Assembly: GCF_964036645.1 (NCBI RefSeq)
Contig: NZ_OZ038525.1
Span: 2,688,501 to 2,752,500 of the forward strand
Length of the DNA stretch: 64,000 bases
Source of the DNA: Tenacibaculum sp. 190524A02b
Lineage (GTDB): Bacteria; Bacteroidota; Bacteroidia; Flavobacteriales; Flavobacteriaceae
Direction of reading: 5' to 3'
In this document: piece after piece, positions 1 through 9,029 of the stretch
How the letters are laid out: each line of letters starts with the position of its first letter
Position numbering within the stretch: the stretch's first letter is position 1
Notes under the pieces: generated by a model
What the model was told of the DNA's origin: nothing
The model's database searches: none
What the model saw: only the letters and a program-made list of their open reading frames with translations
Position numbers and translations under genes: made by a program

Positions 1-9
1 TTTATTATA

Positions 10-795
10 TTAATTAAAGTTTATTCCAAAACTAATCCCCAATACACTAGTATTAGTATCATAATTATATTCTGACTCTGTTAAAATAGCCCCTTTATTA
101 ACACCTCCAAAAGATTGCTGATAATTTACATCTATGGTTAATTGAAAATCTTCTTGTTCATAATGCACAAAAGAAACCCCTAAAATCATATTTGGCACAA
201 ACGATTTCCCATGATCAAATTCCCTTTCTCTAAAGTCTTCATTAACCTCAACAAAAGGACCAGAACTTCCTCCATGAGAAGCATAATAATTGCTTTTTAT
301 ATCTGACTTTGTTAAAAAACCTGCTGAAAAACCTACATTAAAATGAATTGGCTTATAGTCAAAATCTGGGTCTTTAAATAATTTTCTCAAATTAACTCCC
401 AATACCACTGGAATATCTACATAATCCAATCGATACCTTGTTTTATGATAGGCACCCTCTGAGCCTCCTCCTGTATTAATAATTAATACGTTATTATTTT
501 TTCGCCTGTATTCTGTACCTCTTCCTTGGTAACTTATTCCAGACTGTAAACGTAAGTAATCATTAACTCTGTAATACACCTTAGCATTCAAATTCATTCC
601 TAGTCTAAAGTAACTATTGTAATCTAATGCTTTGTTATTACCCAATTCTCCTATTGGACTTCCTAAAAAACCGAGGTTAACACCTCCACTTAAACCAAAT
701 GAAATTTTGTTCTTGTTCTTTTCTTCCTGTTCTTGGGCAAATCCCCCCAAATTAAATAGCGTTAACACCACTATTAAAATTGCTTTTCTTATCAT
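10..795 (-). CDS. PorT-family outer membrane beta-barrel protein
   Basis: About 261 residues. The start at 795 is chosen because it places a hydrophobic signal peptide (MIRKAILIVVLTLFNLGGFAQ) at the N-terminus; the frame stays open further upstream but that would bury the signal. The rest alternates polar and hydrophobic residues as in small beta-barrels, with a GLSGGVNLGF first strand and an aromatic end (SFGINFN), as in the Bacteroidota 'porin family / outer membrane beta-barrel' group. Expected location is the outer membrane. Its substrate cannot be told, and it is not obviously linked to its neighbours. A -7 box lies just upstream. Confidence 0.7.
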   Translation of the reverse strand: MIRKAILIVVLTLFNLGGFAQEQEEKNKNKISFGLSGGVNLGFLGSPIGELGNNKALDYNSYFRLGMNLNAKVYYRVNDYLRLQSGISYQGRGTEYRRKNNNVLIINTGGGSEGAYHKTRYRLDYVDIPVVLGVNLRKLFKDPDFDYKPIHFNVGFSAGFLTKSDIKSNYYASHGGSSGPFVEVNEDFREREFDHGKSFVPNMILGVSFVHYEQEDFQLTIDVNYQQSFGGVNKGAILTESEYNYDTNTSVLGISFGINFN

Positions 796-812
796 TTTTA
801 AAAAAATTTCGC

Positions 813-820
813 CAAAAATA
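813..820 (-). promoter_or_regulatory. Putative -7 box for the outer membrane barrel gene
   Basis: Reads TATTTTTG on the minus strand, a match to the Bacteroidota TAnnTTTG element, 17 bp before the chosen ATG. This supports the internal start at 795 rather than the longer frame. Confidence 0.4.
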
Positions 821-947
821 GTCCTACTCAACATTCCTTACAAACTTTTGTGGGACTATTCACTAAAGTGGGTCATTTTATTATTTTAATTTTCAATAAA
901 TCTCGTCACGTACTACAGCGAAAAACACTTTAAAAAAAATAAATACC

Positions 948-992
948 GTCTCGTACCACTGCGACAACACTTTTTATGAGTGTATTTGAGAC
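948..992. other. Nested inverted repeat in a gene-free spacer
   Basis: Within the 796-1070 spacer, GTCTC (948-952) pairs with GAGAC (988-992), and inside it ACACT (967-971) pairs with AGTGT (979-983). A partial direct copy of its left side (TCTCGT...CAGCGA...ACACTTT) lies at 901-930. It could be a structured transcript end or a degenerate repeat. Nothing else is seen in the spacer apart from the terminator at 1014. Confidence 0.25.
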
Positions 993-1013
993 TATCCATT
1001 AAATATATTTCAT

Positions 1014-1046
1014 AAAAAAAGCGTTGATTACAATATCAACACTTTT
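1014..1046 (-). terminator. Rho-independent terminator of the NtrC-type gene
   Basis: A hairpin GTGTTGAT...ATCAACGC followed by a T-run when read on the minus strand, 25 bp beyond the stop of the regulator gene. Confidence 0.65.
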
Positions 1047-1070
1047 GATTCTTAATTTTTTAAACGATTA

Positions 1071-2234
1071 CTATTTACTAGCAAAAAGTTTTACATCATT
1101 TTCTGAAACTGTTTTCTCTCCTAATATTATTAAGCGTTCAACCACATTTCTTAACTCTCTAATATTTCCAGTCCAATCGTATTCTTGTAAAAGCTTTACT
1201 GCTTCTTTTGAAAATTCTTTTTTCACCATTCCTTGTTCAGTTGCTATTTTGTTTGAAAAGAAATCTACCAATAGTGGTATATCATCTCTCCTATCATTTA
1301 AAGCAGGAACTTTAATTAAAATTACAGCCAAACGATGATATAAATCTTCTCTAAATCGCCCCTCAGCTATCTCTTTCTTTAAATCTTTATTAGTAGCTGC
1401 AACAACACGTACATTTACTTTGATATCTTTATCAGAACCTACGCGTTGAATCTTATTTTCTTGCAAAGCTCTTAAAACTTTGGCTTGTGCAGAAAGACTC
1501 ATGTCTCCTATTTCATCTAAAAAAACCGTTCCTCCATTAGCAGCCTCAAACTTTCCTGCCCTGTCTTTATTTGCTCCAGTAAAACTCCCTTTCACATGAC
1601 CAAACAGTTCACTTTCTATTAGCTCTGAAGGAATAGCCGCACAGTTTACCTCAATCATAGGTGCTTTTGAGCGATCTGATTTTTCATGCAACCAGTGCGC
1701 TACTAATTCTTTTCCTGTACCATTGGGACCAGTAATTAACACACGAGCTTCTGTTGCCGCTACTTTTTCTATGATTTCTTTAATATGAGTAATGGCTTCA
1801 CTTTCTCCAATCATCTCATAATTCTTACTTACCTTTTTCTTCAAACGCTTGTTTTCTACTACTAACTCCTTTTTATCTAGAGCATTTCTAACAGTATTCA
1901 ACAAACGGTTTAAGTCTGGCGGTTTTGATATATAATCAAAAGCCCCTAAACGCATAGTATTAACAGCTGTATCTAAATCGCCATGACCAGAAATCATTAC
2001 CATTGGCACTTCTGGCTTTAGCTTTTTTGCCTTTTCTAACACTTCAACACCATCCATTTTAGGCATTTTTATATCGCAGAGTACTAAATCATAATCGTTA
2101 TCTTTTATCATTTCAATACCTACTAATCCATCTTCTGCTTCCTCTACTTGATAACTATCATTTTCTTCTGAAATAATTTTTTTTAAAACTCTACGAATAG
2201 CTGCTTCGTCTTCTATTATTAATATTTTTGACAT
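1071..2234 (-). CDS. Sigma-54-dependent NtrC-type response regulator lacking the DNA-binding domain
   Basis: 387 residues. Residues 1-120 form a CheY-like receiver (IEDEAA acidic pair, phospho-acceptor in LVLCDIKMPKMDG, Lys in YISKP). Residues about 140-380 form the AAA+ sigma-54 activator: Walker A GPNGTGKE, sigma-54 contact loop GSFTGA (instead of the usual GAFTGA), Walker B FLDEIGDM and the arginine-finger region. The protein stops about ten residues after the AAA+ C-terminal helices, so the Fis-type HTH is missing. Such proteins (for example FlgR of Helicobacter) activate sigma-54 RNA polymerase from solution; that role here is inferred. No partner kinase is adjacent. Confidence 0.92.
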   Translation of the reverse strand: MSKILIIEDEAAIRRVLKKIISEENDSYQVEEAEDGLVGIEMIKDNDYDLVLCDIKMPKMDGVEVLEKAKKLKPEVPMVMISGHGDLDTAVNTMRLGAFDYISKPPDLNRLLNTVRNALDKKELVVENKRLKKKVSKNYEMIGESEAITHIKEIIEKVAATEARVLITGPNGTGKELVAHWLHEKSDRSKAPMIEVNCAAIPSELIESELFGHVKGSFTGANKDRAGKFEAANGGTVFLDEIGDMSLSAQAKVLRALQENKIQRVGSDKDIKVNVRVVAATNKDLKKEIAEGRFREDLYHRLAVILIKVPALNDRRDDIPLLVDFFSNKIATEQGMVKKEFSKEAVKLLQEYDWTGNIRELRNVVERLIILGEKTVSENDVKLFASK

Positions 2235-2284
2235 ATTCTATTTGTTCTATTAGACTTTTAGACAAGAGATATAAAGAAAATGGA

Positions 2285-2356
2285 TTACTTTAATGATTTT
2301 TTAAAACCTGAAATCATTTTTTGTAATTCTTCTACTCTTTCTTCTAAATCTATCAT
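2285..2356 (-). CDS. Possible 23-residue coiled-coil micro-ORF
   Basis: A short frame with ATG and TAA encodes MIDLEERVEELQKMISGFKK plus SLK, an amphipathic heptad-like helix. It lies in the 265-bp spacer between the MscS gene and the NtrC-type gene, in the same direction as both. It may be a real micropeptide, a remnant of a longer coiled-coil gene, or chance in AT-rich DNA. No signal for translation other than the start codon is visible. Confidence 0.2.
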   Translation of the reverse strand: MIDLEERVEELQKMISGFKKSLK

Positions 2357-2499
2357 CTCATTATTATTAATATAATTTTTTTATAATTGGCTAATATTAT
2401 TTGTGTTTGTAACTCAAAAAGTAAGCCAAATAGTGTTTCAAAACATCTTTTAAAACTCTTTATTCTTTTAACCTTGTTTTTTCTCAAGAAAACAATCTA

Positions 2500-3321
2500 T
2501 CATTTTATAATATGAACATCTCTTTGCGGAAATGGAATAGAAATATTATGCTCTCTAAACAGTTGATCTATTTTAAATCGAATTTCACTCTGAGGAATCA
2601 CCGCTTTAAAGCTATCGTTCAGTGTAAATATTAACTTAAAATCTAAAGAACTATCTCCAAAATTTTCAAAAAGCACCAATGGTTCTGGGTTCTTTAATAC
2701 CTGAGGATGTTCCGCGGCGGCTCTTAGCAATAACTTTTTTACTAATTGAACATCACTTCCATATGCTACTCCTACAGACACACTTTCTCTAGTATCCGTC
2801 CCATTTTGAGTCCAATTATATAAACTACTTGTTAAGTATTTATGGTTTGGAATTACCAAAACTTTATTATCAATAGTCACAGCACGAGTAGTTCTTAATT
2901 TAATATCCTCTACTCGTCCAACTTTACCATCTAACTCTATAATATCACCTACATGTACACTTTGATCTATGATAATAAATATACCTGATATAATATCTTG
3001 AAAAAAGGTTTGTAATGCTAAACCAACACCTATTAAAAGTGCTGCGGATGCCGCAAATATTGCCGTAACATTTACACCCGACGAATTTAGTGTAACTAAG
3101 AAAATAACAATATACACAAACCAACTTGCGAAAGAAAATATAGTATCAAACTTGTTTTTATCTTCTTTTTGTAATCTTTTTACAATTAACCTTTTAAAAG
3201 TCTTTAGTAACACTGAAGCAAGTATTAATACTACAATTAAAACTAATATAGCTTTTACACTAATACTAATTTCTTTACTAAACTTAAAAGAATAATTTAA
3301 AAACTCATTCAACTCTTTCAT
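2500..3321 (-). CDS. MscS-family mechanosensitive ion channel
   Basis: 273 residues, close to the length of small MscS proteins. Three membrane segments lie at roughly 18-40, 65-85 and 88-112; the last is the Gly/Ala-rich pore helix (AASAALLIGVGLALQTFFQDI). The beta domain follows with the family signature around VGDIIELDGKVGRVEDIKLRTT and VLVIPNHK, then an alpha/beta C-terminus. It opens under membrane tension to release solutes in osmotic downshock. It is probably transcribed alone; a terminator lies between it and the ABC permease gene. Confidence 0.92.
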   Translation of the reverse strand: MKELNEFLNYSFKFSKEISISVKAILVLIVVLILASVLLKTFKRLIVKRLQKEDKNKFDTIFSFASWFVYIVIFLVTLNSSGVNVTAIFAASAALLIGVGLALQTFFQDIISGIFIIIDQSVHVGDIIELDGKVGRVEDIKLRTTRAVTIDNKVLVIPNHKYLTSSLYNWTQNGTDTRESVSVGVAYGSDVQLVKKLLLRAAAEHPQVLKNPEPLVLFENFGDSSLDFKLIFTLNDSFKAVIPQSEIRFKIDQLFREHNISIPFPQRDVHIIK

Positions 3322-3384
3322 AAGATTGTGTGGTTTACTTATTGTGTGGACTAAAATTATAGAAATATTTCTAATTCTTAGAAA

Positions 3385-3421
3385 AAGAAAGCAGTTATAT
3401 TAAAACAACTGCTTTCTTTCA
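3385..3421 (-). terminator. Hairpin between mscS and the ABC permease gene
   Basis: AAAGAAAGCAGTT pairs with AACTGCTTTCTTT around a short loop. It lies upstream of the permease stop region seen from mscS and just downstream of the leftward permease gene's neighbour, and is symmetric enough to act in either direction. Confidence 0.5.
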
Positions 3422-3425
3422 TTAT

Positions 3426-4748
3426 TTATCCGCTATAACGAATCCATTTCCATAAATCTTTATAGGTTGGTTTTTTACCATACGATAGAATACCTACTCT
3501 GTATATCTTAGCTGCTAACCACACAATGGCTAAAAAAGTTAGTATTAATGTGAGCATTGATAAAATAATTTCCCACCAAGCTACACCAAATGGTACTCGC
3601 ATTAACATAACAATAGGCGATGTAAAAGGTATATAAGAAAATATAGTAGCAATAGGTCCGTTGGGATTTTCTATTACTGTAGCAAACCCTACATATACCC
3701 CTAAAATTAAAGGCAACATAATTGGCATCATAAATTGCTGCGTATCAGTCTCATTATCTACCGCTGCACCTACAGCTGCAAACAACGAACTATACAACAT
3801 ATACCCTCCTAAGAAATAGAAAATAAACAAACAGAAAAGCTTTAATAATGGTAACCTAAAAAATTCTTGCAGTATCATTTCTCCTTTTCCTGTTGCTGCA
3901 TTTTGAATAGCCTCCATTTGTTCTGGAGAAACTTTAGCTGTTTGCATTTCCATCATACTTACTCCAAACATAGCAGATGCAACAATACTAAACACTAGGA
4001 ATAAAATCCCCCAAATGATGAACTGTAATAATCCAGCAGATGCGTTTCCTATAATTTTTCCCATCATTAGTTGGAAAGGCTTTACAGAAGAAACAATCAC
4101 CTCTATAATTCTACTTGTTTTTTCTTCTATAACACTTCGCATTACTGAAGTTCCATAAATTAATACAAACATCATTAATAAATACCCAGCTATAGCTCCT
4201 ACTCCTATCTTTAATCCATTCTTTAACTTAGATGATTTTTCTCCTGAGAAGTCATACATTTTAATATCCGAAGAAATTCGAGAAGCCTTTATTTTAGCCA
4301 AATCAATCCCAAAAGCAGTAAGCTTTTCATTTCTAATCTTCCTATCTATTTTACCTTCAAGATTTGCTATTACCGTCATACTCGGTGTTTCTTTAGAATA
4401 AAATTCAATAGATTTAGCTAAAACCTCTAAACTATCTTGTTTTGGTATGTATAAAACACCATAAAAATCACCATCTTTCACCTTTTCTTTAGAGGCATCA
4501 ATTCCTAATTGGGTAAAATTCTGATATTTTACTGTTTTGGTATCCTTAAAAACATCTTTCGTAAAAACTCCAGAATTATCTACAAAAGCTATATTTTTAA
4601 CTTTTTCATCATTCTTTTTCATTAAAAAGAACACTAAAAACCCCATTCCTATCATAATTAACGGACTTAAGAAAGTCATAATGATGAATGATTTGTTTCT
4701 AACTTTTGCAATAAACTCTCGTTTAACTATTAGTGGTAACTTTTTCAT
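3426..4748 (-). CDS. ABC-2 type exporter permease (NatB-like)
   Basis: About 440 residues from the ATG at 4748, chosen because it begins MKKLPLIVKREF, the normal start of this family, and leaves 4 bp after the ATPase stop. One membrane segment near residues 20-42 is followed by a periplasmic domain of about 150 residues and then five or six C-terminal membrane helices, including an 'SVMRSVIEEKTSRIIEVIVSSVKP' region split over the cytoplasmic coupling helix. It pairs with the ATPase immediately upstream to form a NatAB-like efflux pump; the substrate (Na+, drug or peptide) cannot be told. Confidence 0.9.
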   Translation of the reverse strand: MKKLPLIVKREFIAKVRNKSFIIMTFLSPLIMIGMGFLVFFLMKKNDEKVKNIAFVDNSGVFTKDVFKDTKTVKYQNFTQLGIDASKEKVKDGDFYGVLYIPKQDSLEVLAKSIEFYSKETPSMTVIANLEGKIDRKIRNEKLTAFGIDLAKIKASRISSDIKMYDFSGEKSSKLKNGLKIGVGAIAGYLLMMFVLIYGTSVMRSVIEEKTSRIIEVIVSSVKPFQLMMGKIIGNASAGLLQFIIWGILFLVFSIVASAMFGVSMMEMQTAKVSPEQMEAIQNAATGKGEMILQEFFRLPLLKLFCLFIFYFLGGYMLYSSLFAAVGAAVDNETDTQQFMMPIMLPLILGVYVGFATVIENPNGPIATIFSYIPFTSPIVMLMRVPFGVAWWEIILSMLTLILTFLAIVWLAAKIYRVGILSYGKKPTYKDLWKWIRYSG

Positions 4749-4752
4749 TGGA

Positions 4753-5682
4753 TTAACTATTTTTATTGATTGCTTGAATAAAAATATCATTCGCACTTGG
4801 AACCAACTCTACAAAATGATATACTTCTCCTTTACTAGATAAAAACGATAACAACTCATTAGTTGACATTCCTTTTTCTAGCTTAACATTTAAATTCAGC
4901 CCTTTATGTAACGTAGCAAAATCGGCATCTGAAACAGTAAATTTTTCTTGCAACCCCCCTTTAACTTCTTTTGGGTTTGCAGTATTTAATCCCACTTGAA
5001 AAGTATTGGTTCTAAATTCTCTTTTTACATCTTCTAATTTACCATCTAAAATTTTATTTGATTTATGAATTAAAGCAATATAATCACACATTTCTTCTAC
5101 ACTTTCCATTCTGTGTGTTGAAAAAATAATGGTTGCTCCTTCATCTCTAAGTTGTAAAATTTCTTTAGCAATTAATTGTGCATTAATAGGGTCAAATCCA
5201 GAAAACGGCTCGTCAAAAATTAATAATTTAGGTTGATGCAAAACAGTAACTATAAACTGAACTTTTTGAGCCATTCCTTTTGATAATTCTTCTATTTTCT
5301 TTCCCCACCAAGCTCCAATTTCAAACTTATCAAACCAATATTTCAATCGTTTCTTTGCTTCTGATTTTGACAACCCTTTCAGTTGTGCTAAATACAATGC
5401 TTGTTCTCCTACTTTCATACTTTTATACAAACCTCTTTCTTCTGGTAAGTATCCGATATGTTCAACATGATGTGGTGCTAAAGCTTCTCCATCTAAATAG
5501 ATAGTCCCACTATCTGGCATTGTTATTTGATTAATAATTCTAATAAGCGATGTTTTTCCTGCTCCATTAGGTCCTAAAAGCCCAAAAACGCTTCCTTTTG
5601 GGATATGGATAGAAACATTGTTTAATGCAGTATAATCTCCATAGCGTTTTACCACATTATTAACCTCTAATAAGTTTTTCAT
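4753..5682 (-). CDS. ABC transporter ATP-binding protein (NatA-like)
   Basis: About 309 residues from ATG 5682 (MKNLLEVNNVVKRYG). Walker A GPNGAGKTS, Q-loop, a signature region written LSKGMAQKVQ and Walker B LLIFDEPFSGFDP are all present, followed by the H-loop STHRME. A C-terminal DUF4162-like extension is typical of NatA/CcmA-type subunits. It is transcribed with the downstream permease, 4 bp apart, so the two are almost certainly one transporter. Confidence 0.92.
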   Translation of the reverse strand: MKNLLEVNNVVKRYGDYTALNNVSIHIPKGSVFGLLGPNGAGKTSLIRIINQITMPDSGTIYLDGEALAPHHVEHIGYLPEERGLYKSMKVGEQALYLAQLKGLSKSEAKKRLKYWFDKFEIGAWWGKKIEELSKGMAQKVQFIVTVLHQPKLLIFDEPFSGFDPINAQLIAKEILQLRDEGATIIFSTHRMESVEEMCDYIALIHKSNKILDGKLEDVKREFRTNTFQVGLNTANPKEVKGGLQEKFTVSDADFATLHKGLNLNVKLEKGMSTNELLSFLSSKGEVYHFVELVPSANDIFIQAINKNS

Positions 5683-5812
5683 TAATTGTAAAATTGATTG
5701 ATTACTTTTCTTATTCTTTACCTTCTGCACAACAAACTTAGGTAATTTTATACTTAGTTAGTAAACTAAATTTATGAATTGTTACAATTACCAACACCTA
5801 AATTCTAAAATT

Positions 5813-5850
5813 AAAAGCCGTTTATAAAGTTTCCTTTACAAACGGCTTTT
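5813..5850 (-). terminator. Terminator of the LRR protein gene
   Basis: AAAAGCCGTTT pairs with AAACGGCTTTT; on the minus strand the stem is followed by T/A-rich sequence, about 25 bp past the LRR gene stop. Confidence 0.65.
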
Positions 5851-5874
5851 ATACCTTAAAATATAGAACAAAAG

Positions 5875-8844
5875 TTATTCTTTTATAAATTGTTTTACTC
5901 CTACTTCCTTGCCTGCATAAATTTTTAAAGAATAAACACCTGGTTTTAAATCTGAAACTTCAATAGGCTCTTTTACTTCTTTTACTTTTCTTAAAGTTCG
6001 TCCAGAAACATCTAAAATTTCAAGACTAGAAATCGCCACTTTCTCTGACTTAACATGTAACTTATTTATTACTGGATTAGGATATACACTTACTGTTTTT
6101 AATAAACTTATTGGCTGTGGTGCCATAGGTACAAAAGCACAAAAAGTTCCATAATTGGTTTGTGTATCTTTATTCAACCAGTTTAATGAACTGTAGGTTG
6201 GGTTATCAACTTGTACGCATGTCAAATCTGGATTATTAATAATTGTGAAAAAATTACTGATAATGTTAGTATTACTTCCACTTTTAAGATTTAAGTTTTT
6301 TAATTTATTATTAGAACCATTGAAAGTTTTTAACATTGTATTATTTGATAGATTTAAATTTACAATTTGATTATATGAACAAATAAATGACTGTAAATTC
6401 ACATTATTACTCACATTTAAACTAGTTAATTGATTCCAGTTACAATTTAATGCACTTAAATTTGCATTATTTGTTACATCTAAAGAAGTTAATTGATTCC
6501 CATAACAATTAAAAACTGATAATAGCAAGTTATTAGTTACATCAATACTAGTTAATTGATTGCTATTACAGCTAAAAATAACCAATTTTATATTTTGAGT
6601 AACGTCTAAAGAAGTAAGTTGATTTCCATCACTTTTTAAAATCCATAAATCTGGATTGCTACTTAAGTTTACGCTTGTTAGTTGATTATTTCTAAAATCT
6701 AACTGTGTTAACTTTACAAATGCTTCAATTCCCGTTAAGTCTGAAATATTTTTGTTAGCACAATTTATAGCTCCTGTGTAAGCCGCAGCTTCACTACATT
6801 CTATCTCAGAGTTTCCATTAGTATTTATACTACTATTGTTAACCAAGTACGATTTAAAATTTACGTCTGGTATAGCTACAACACATGGAACAGGATTACA
6901 ATTAAGGCTATAACTAGTTTGTGTGTCTTTTAAAAACCACGTAGCTAAGCTATATGCAGGATCATCAACTATAATACATGTTAAATTAGGATTCACTACT
7001 ACATTGAAATCACTATTCCCCATATTCAAATTATTAGTGTTTTTAATATTTAAATACGTCAATTGATTATCTATAGCATTAAATTTAGCTAAATTAGTGT
7101 TAGAACTCAGATCTAAACTAGTTAATTGGTTATTTCTACAATACAACCAAAGTAAGTCTGGATTATTATTAGTATCTAATACTGCAATTTGATTATACTC
7201 ACAAAACAGGTATTGTAATTTAGAATTATTGGACACATCAATACTTGTCATGTTGTTTTTACTACAGGACAACCAAGTTAAATCAGGATTATTGGTAGTA
7301 TCTAAACCAGTTATTTGATTATTATTACAATACAGCTTTGTTAATTTAGCGTTGTTAGATGTATTTACTGTTGCAACTCCATTCTCTTCACAATACAGTT
7401 CTCTTAAATTAATATTATTGGTAACATCTATTGAGCTCAACTGATTGTTTCCACAAGACAATGTTTCTAACATTAAATTACTTGAAAGGTTTAAATTAGT
7501 TATTTGATTATTTCTACATCCTAAAAACTTTAAAGCTGTACTACCAGAAGCATCTATAGTTGTTAACTGATTATTATCACAAAGCACATCTTTTAAAACT
7601 GGATTATTTGATATGTTTAACATTGTTAAGTTATTATTGTAACAACCTAAACTTCTAAGCTTCGTATTACTTGACACATCTAAACTTACAATACTATTAC
7701 TATAACATTGTAATCCTTTTATATTAACAAAAGCTTCAACCCCTGTCATATCAACAATTCCACTATTAGGACAATTAATATTTCCAGAATATGCTATTGC
7801 TTCTGAACATTGAATTTCAGTATCACCATTTGTATTAATTGTATTATTATTTAATAAGTAGCTTTTGAAATTTGCATCGGGTATTGCTACAACACATGTA
7901 GTTTGATTTCCACAATTTAAACTATAATTAGTGTGTGAATCTTTATGAATCCAATTGCTGGTACTATATGTTGGATTATCTACATCTACACAATTTAAAT
8001 TAGGATTATTTGCAATGGTAAATAACGAATTATCTATATTGGTATTTGCTCCATTTTTCAGATTTAAACTTGTTAGTTGATTTTTAAACAATCGTACTAC
8101 CCTTAAAGCTGTATTTACTGAAAGATCTAAACTAGTTAATTGGTTATTGAAACAACTTAAATGTTCTAACATTAAATTATTAGAAAGGTTTAAATTTGAA
8201 AACTGATTATTATCTGCCTGAAATCTTACTAAACGTGTATTATTAGAAAGGTTAATAGTCTGTAACTGATTATCAATAAAGCTCAACACTGTCAAATCTG
8301 GATTGCTTGAAACATCTAGGCTTGTCAGTTGATTCTTATCAATTAGCAACTGCCTTAATTTAGAATTACTAGTTACATTTATAGTATTTATACTATTATC
8401 AGGACATACAAAATTCATCAAATTTGTATTTTGACTAACATCAATCGTGTTTAATTGATTGGATGTACACAATAAAGTTACTAAATCGATATTCTGAGTA
8501 ACATCTAAATTTGTTAATTGATTTCTTTCACATGACAACATACTTAACTTACTATTTTGAGTAACATTCAATGTTGTTAATTGATTATCATTGCAAAACA
8601 AACTCTTTAAATTTATAAAAGCCTCAATTCCTATTAAACTACCAATACTTCTATTTGAACAATTAATAGTACCTGTAAAAGCATTCGCTTCACTTACTTG
8701 AATTTCTGTATCTCCATTCGTATTAATACTTAAATCTGATAATAAATAGTTCTTAAAATTAGTATCGGGTATTAATACATTTTGTGAAAATGCATTTATT
8801 ACTATACTTAGTATAGCTAAAATGGTTAGACATCTTTTTCTCAT
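5875..8844 (-). CDS. Secreted leucine-rich-repeat protein with type IX sorting domain
   Basis: About 989 residues from ATG 8844, which starts a clean signal peptide (MRKRCLTILAILSIVINAFSQ). Three large modules follow, each opening with an 'IPDxNFKxYL...INTNGxTEIxxSEAxAxxGxIxC' segment, continuing with 8-12 LRRs of the form 'NxxLxxLxCxxNQLTSLDVS' (about 21 residues, bacterial SD22-like), and ending in 'PxLxCxxVDxPxYS..W'. The last about 75 residues are a Por secretion tail (VYPNPVINKLHV ... GVYSLKIYAGKEVGVKQFIKE). It should be exported by the Sec system, then by T9SS to the cell surface or medium. An adhesin or protein-binding role is inferred. The internal triplication suggests recent duplication. 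Confidence 0.92.
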   Translation of the reverse strand: MRKRCLTILAILSIVINAFSQNVLIPDTNFKNYLLSDLSINTNGDTEIQVSEANAFTGTINCSNRSIGSLIGIEAFINLKSLFCNDNQLTTLNVTQNSKLSMLSCERNQLTNLDVTQNIDLVTLLCTSNQLNTIDVSQNTNLMNFVCPDNSINTINVTSNSKLRQLLIDKNQLTSLDVSSNPDLTVLSFIDNQLQTINLSNNTRLVRFQADNNQFSNLNLSNNLMLEHLSCFNNQLTSLDLSVNTALRVVRLFKNQLTSLNLKNGANTNIDNSLFTIANNPNLNCVDVDNPTYSTSNWIHKDSHTNYSLNCGNQTTCVVAIPDANFKSYLLNNNTINTNGDTEIQCSEAIAYSGNINCPNSGIVDMTGVEAFVNIKGLQCYSNSIVSLDVSSNTKLRSLGCYNNNLTMLNISNNPVLKDVLCDNNQLTTIDASGSTALKFLGCRNNQITNLNLSSNLMLETLSCGNNQLSSIDVTNNINLRELYCEENGVATVNTSNNAKLTKLYCNNNQITGLDTTNNPDLTWLSCSKNNMTSIDVSNNSKLQYLFCEYNQIAVLDTNNNPDLLWLYCRNNQLTSLDLSSNTNLAKFNAIDNQLTYLNIKNTNNLNMGNSDFNVVVNPNLTCIIVDDPAYSLATWFLKDTQTSYSLNCNPVPCVVAIPDVNFKSYLVNNSSINTNGNSEIECSEAAAYTGAINCANKNISDLTGIEAFVKLTQLDFRNNQLTSVNLSSNPDLWILKSDGNQLTSLDVTQNIKLVIFSCNSNQLTSIDVTNNLLLSVFNCYGNQLTSLDVTNNANLSALNCNWNQLTSLNVSNNVNLQSFICSYNQIVNLNLSNNTMLKTFNGSNNKLKNLNLKSGSNTNIISNFFTIINNPDLTCVQVDNPTYSSLNWLNKDTQTNYGTFCAFVPMAPQPISLLKTVSVYPNPVINKLHVKSEKVAISSLEILDVSGRTLRKVKEVKEPIEVSDLKPGVYSLKIYAGKEVGVKQFIKE

Positions 8845-8962
8845 GATTGTAAATTTTTGATTATATTTAGTACAAAAATGATACACGCAAAAGGTTTTTT
8901 ACCCAAAAACTTTCCCTAACCAACATTTTACTTTCCCTATAACTTGACAGATAAAAAAATAC

Positions 8963-9022
8963 TATGCACGCATAATTTTTCATCAATTTACTATGCATGC
9001 ATAATATTTTTTTATATATTTG
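8963..9022 (+). promoter_or_regulatory. Twin MarR operators and -7 box of the beta-oxidation operon
   Basis: TATGCATGCATA at 8992-9003 is a perfect 12-bp palindrome and TATGCACGCATA at 8963-8974 is a one-base variant 29 bp upstream. A TATATTTG -7 box follows at 9015-9022, only 8 bp before the MarR start codon. The inner palindrome covers the space between -33 and -7, which is what a repressor site would do. Autorepression by the adjacent MarR protein is inferred. Transcription would start almost at the ATG, so the mRNA may be nearly leaderless. Confidence 0.65.
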
Positions 9023-9029
9023 ACCCTGT

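Noticed and set aside
861..870. CACTAAAGTG, resembling the LuxR-box core
   Set aside because: Only 10 bp are symmetric and it lies 40 bp from the -7 box of the first barrel gene, not 22-24 bp as at the three island sites; probably chance.
632..889. Plus-strand open frame overlapping the first barrel gene
   Set aside because: It lies opposite the signal peptide and start of a well-supported gene and has a composition typical of an antisense shadow.
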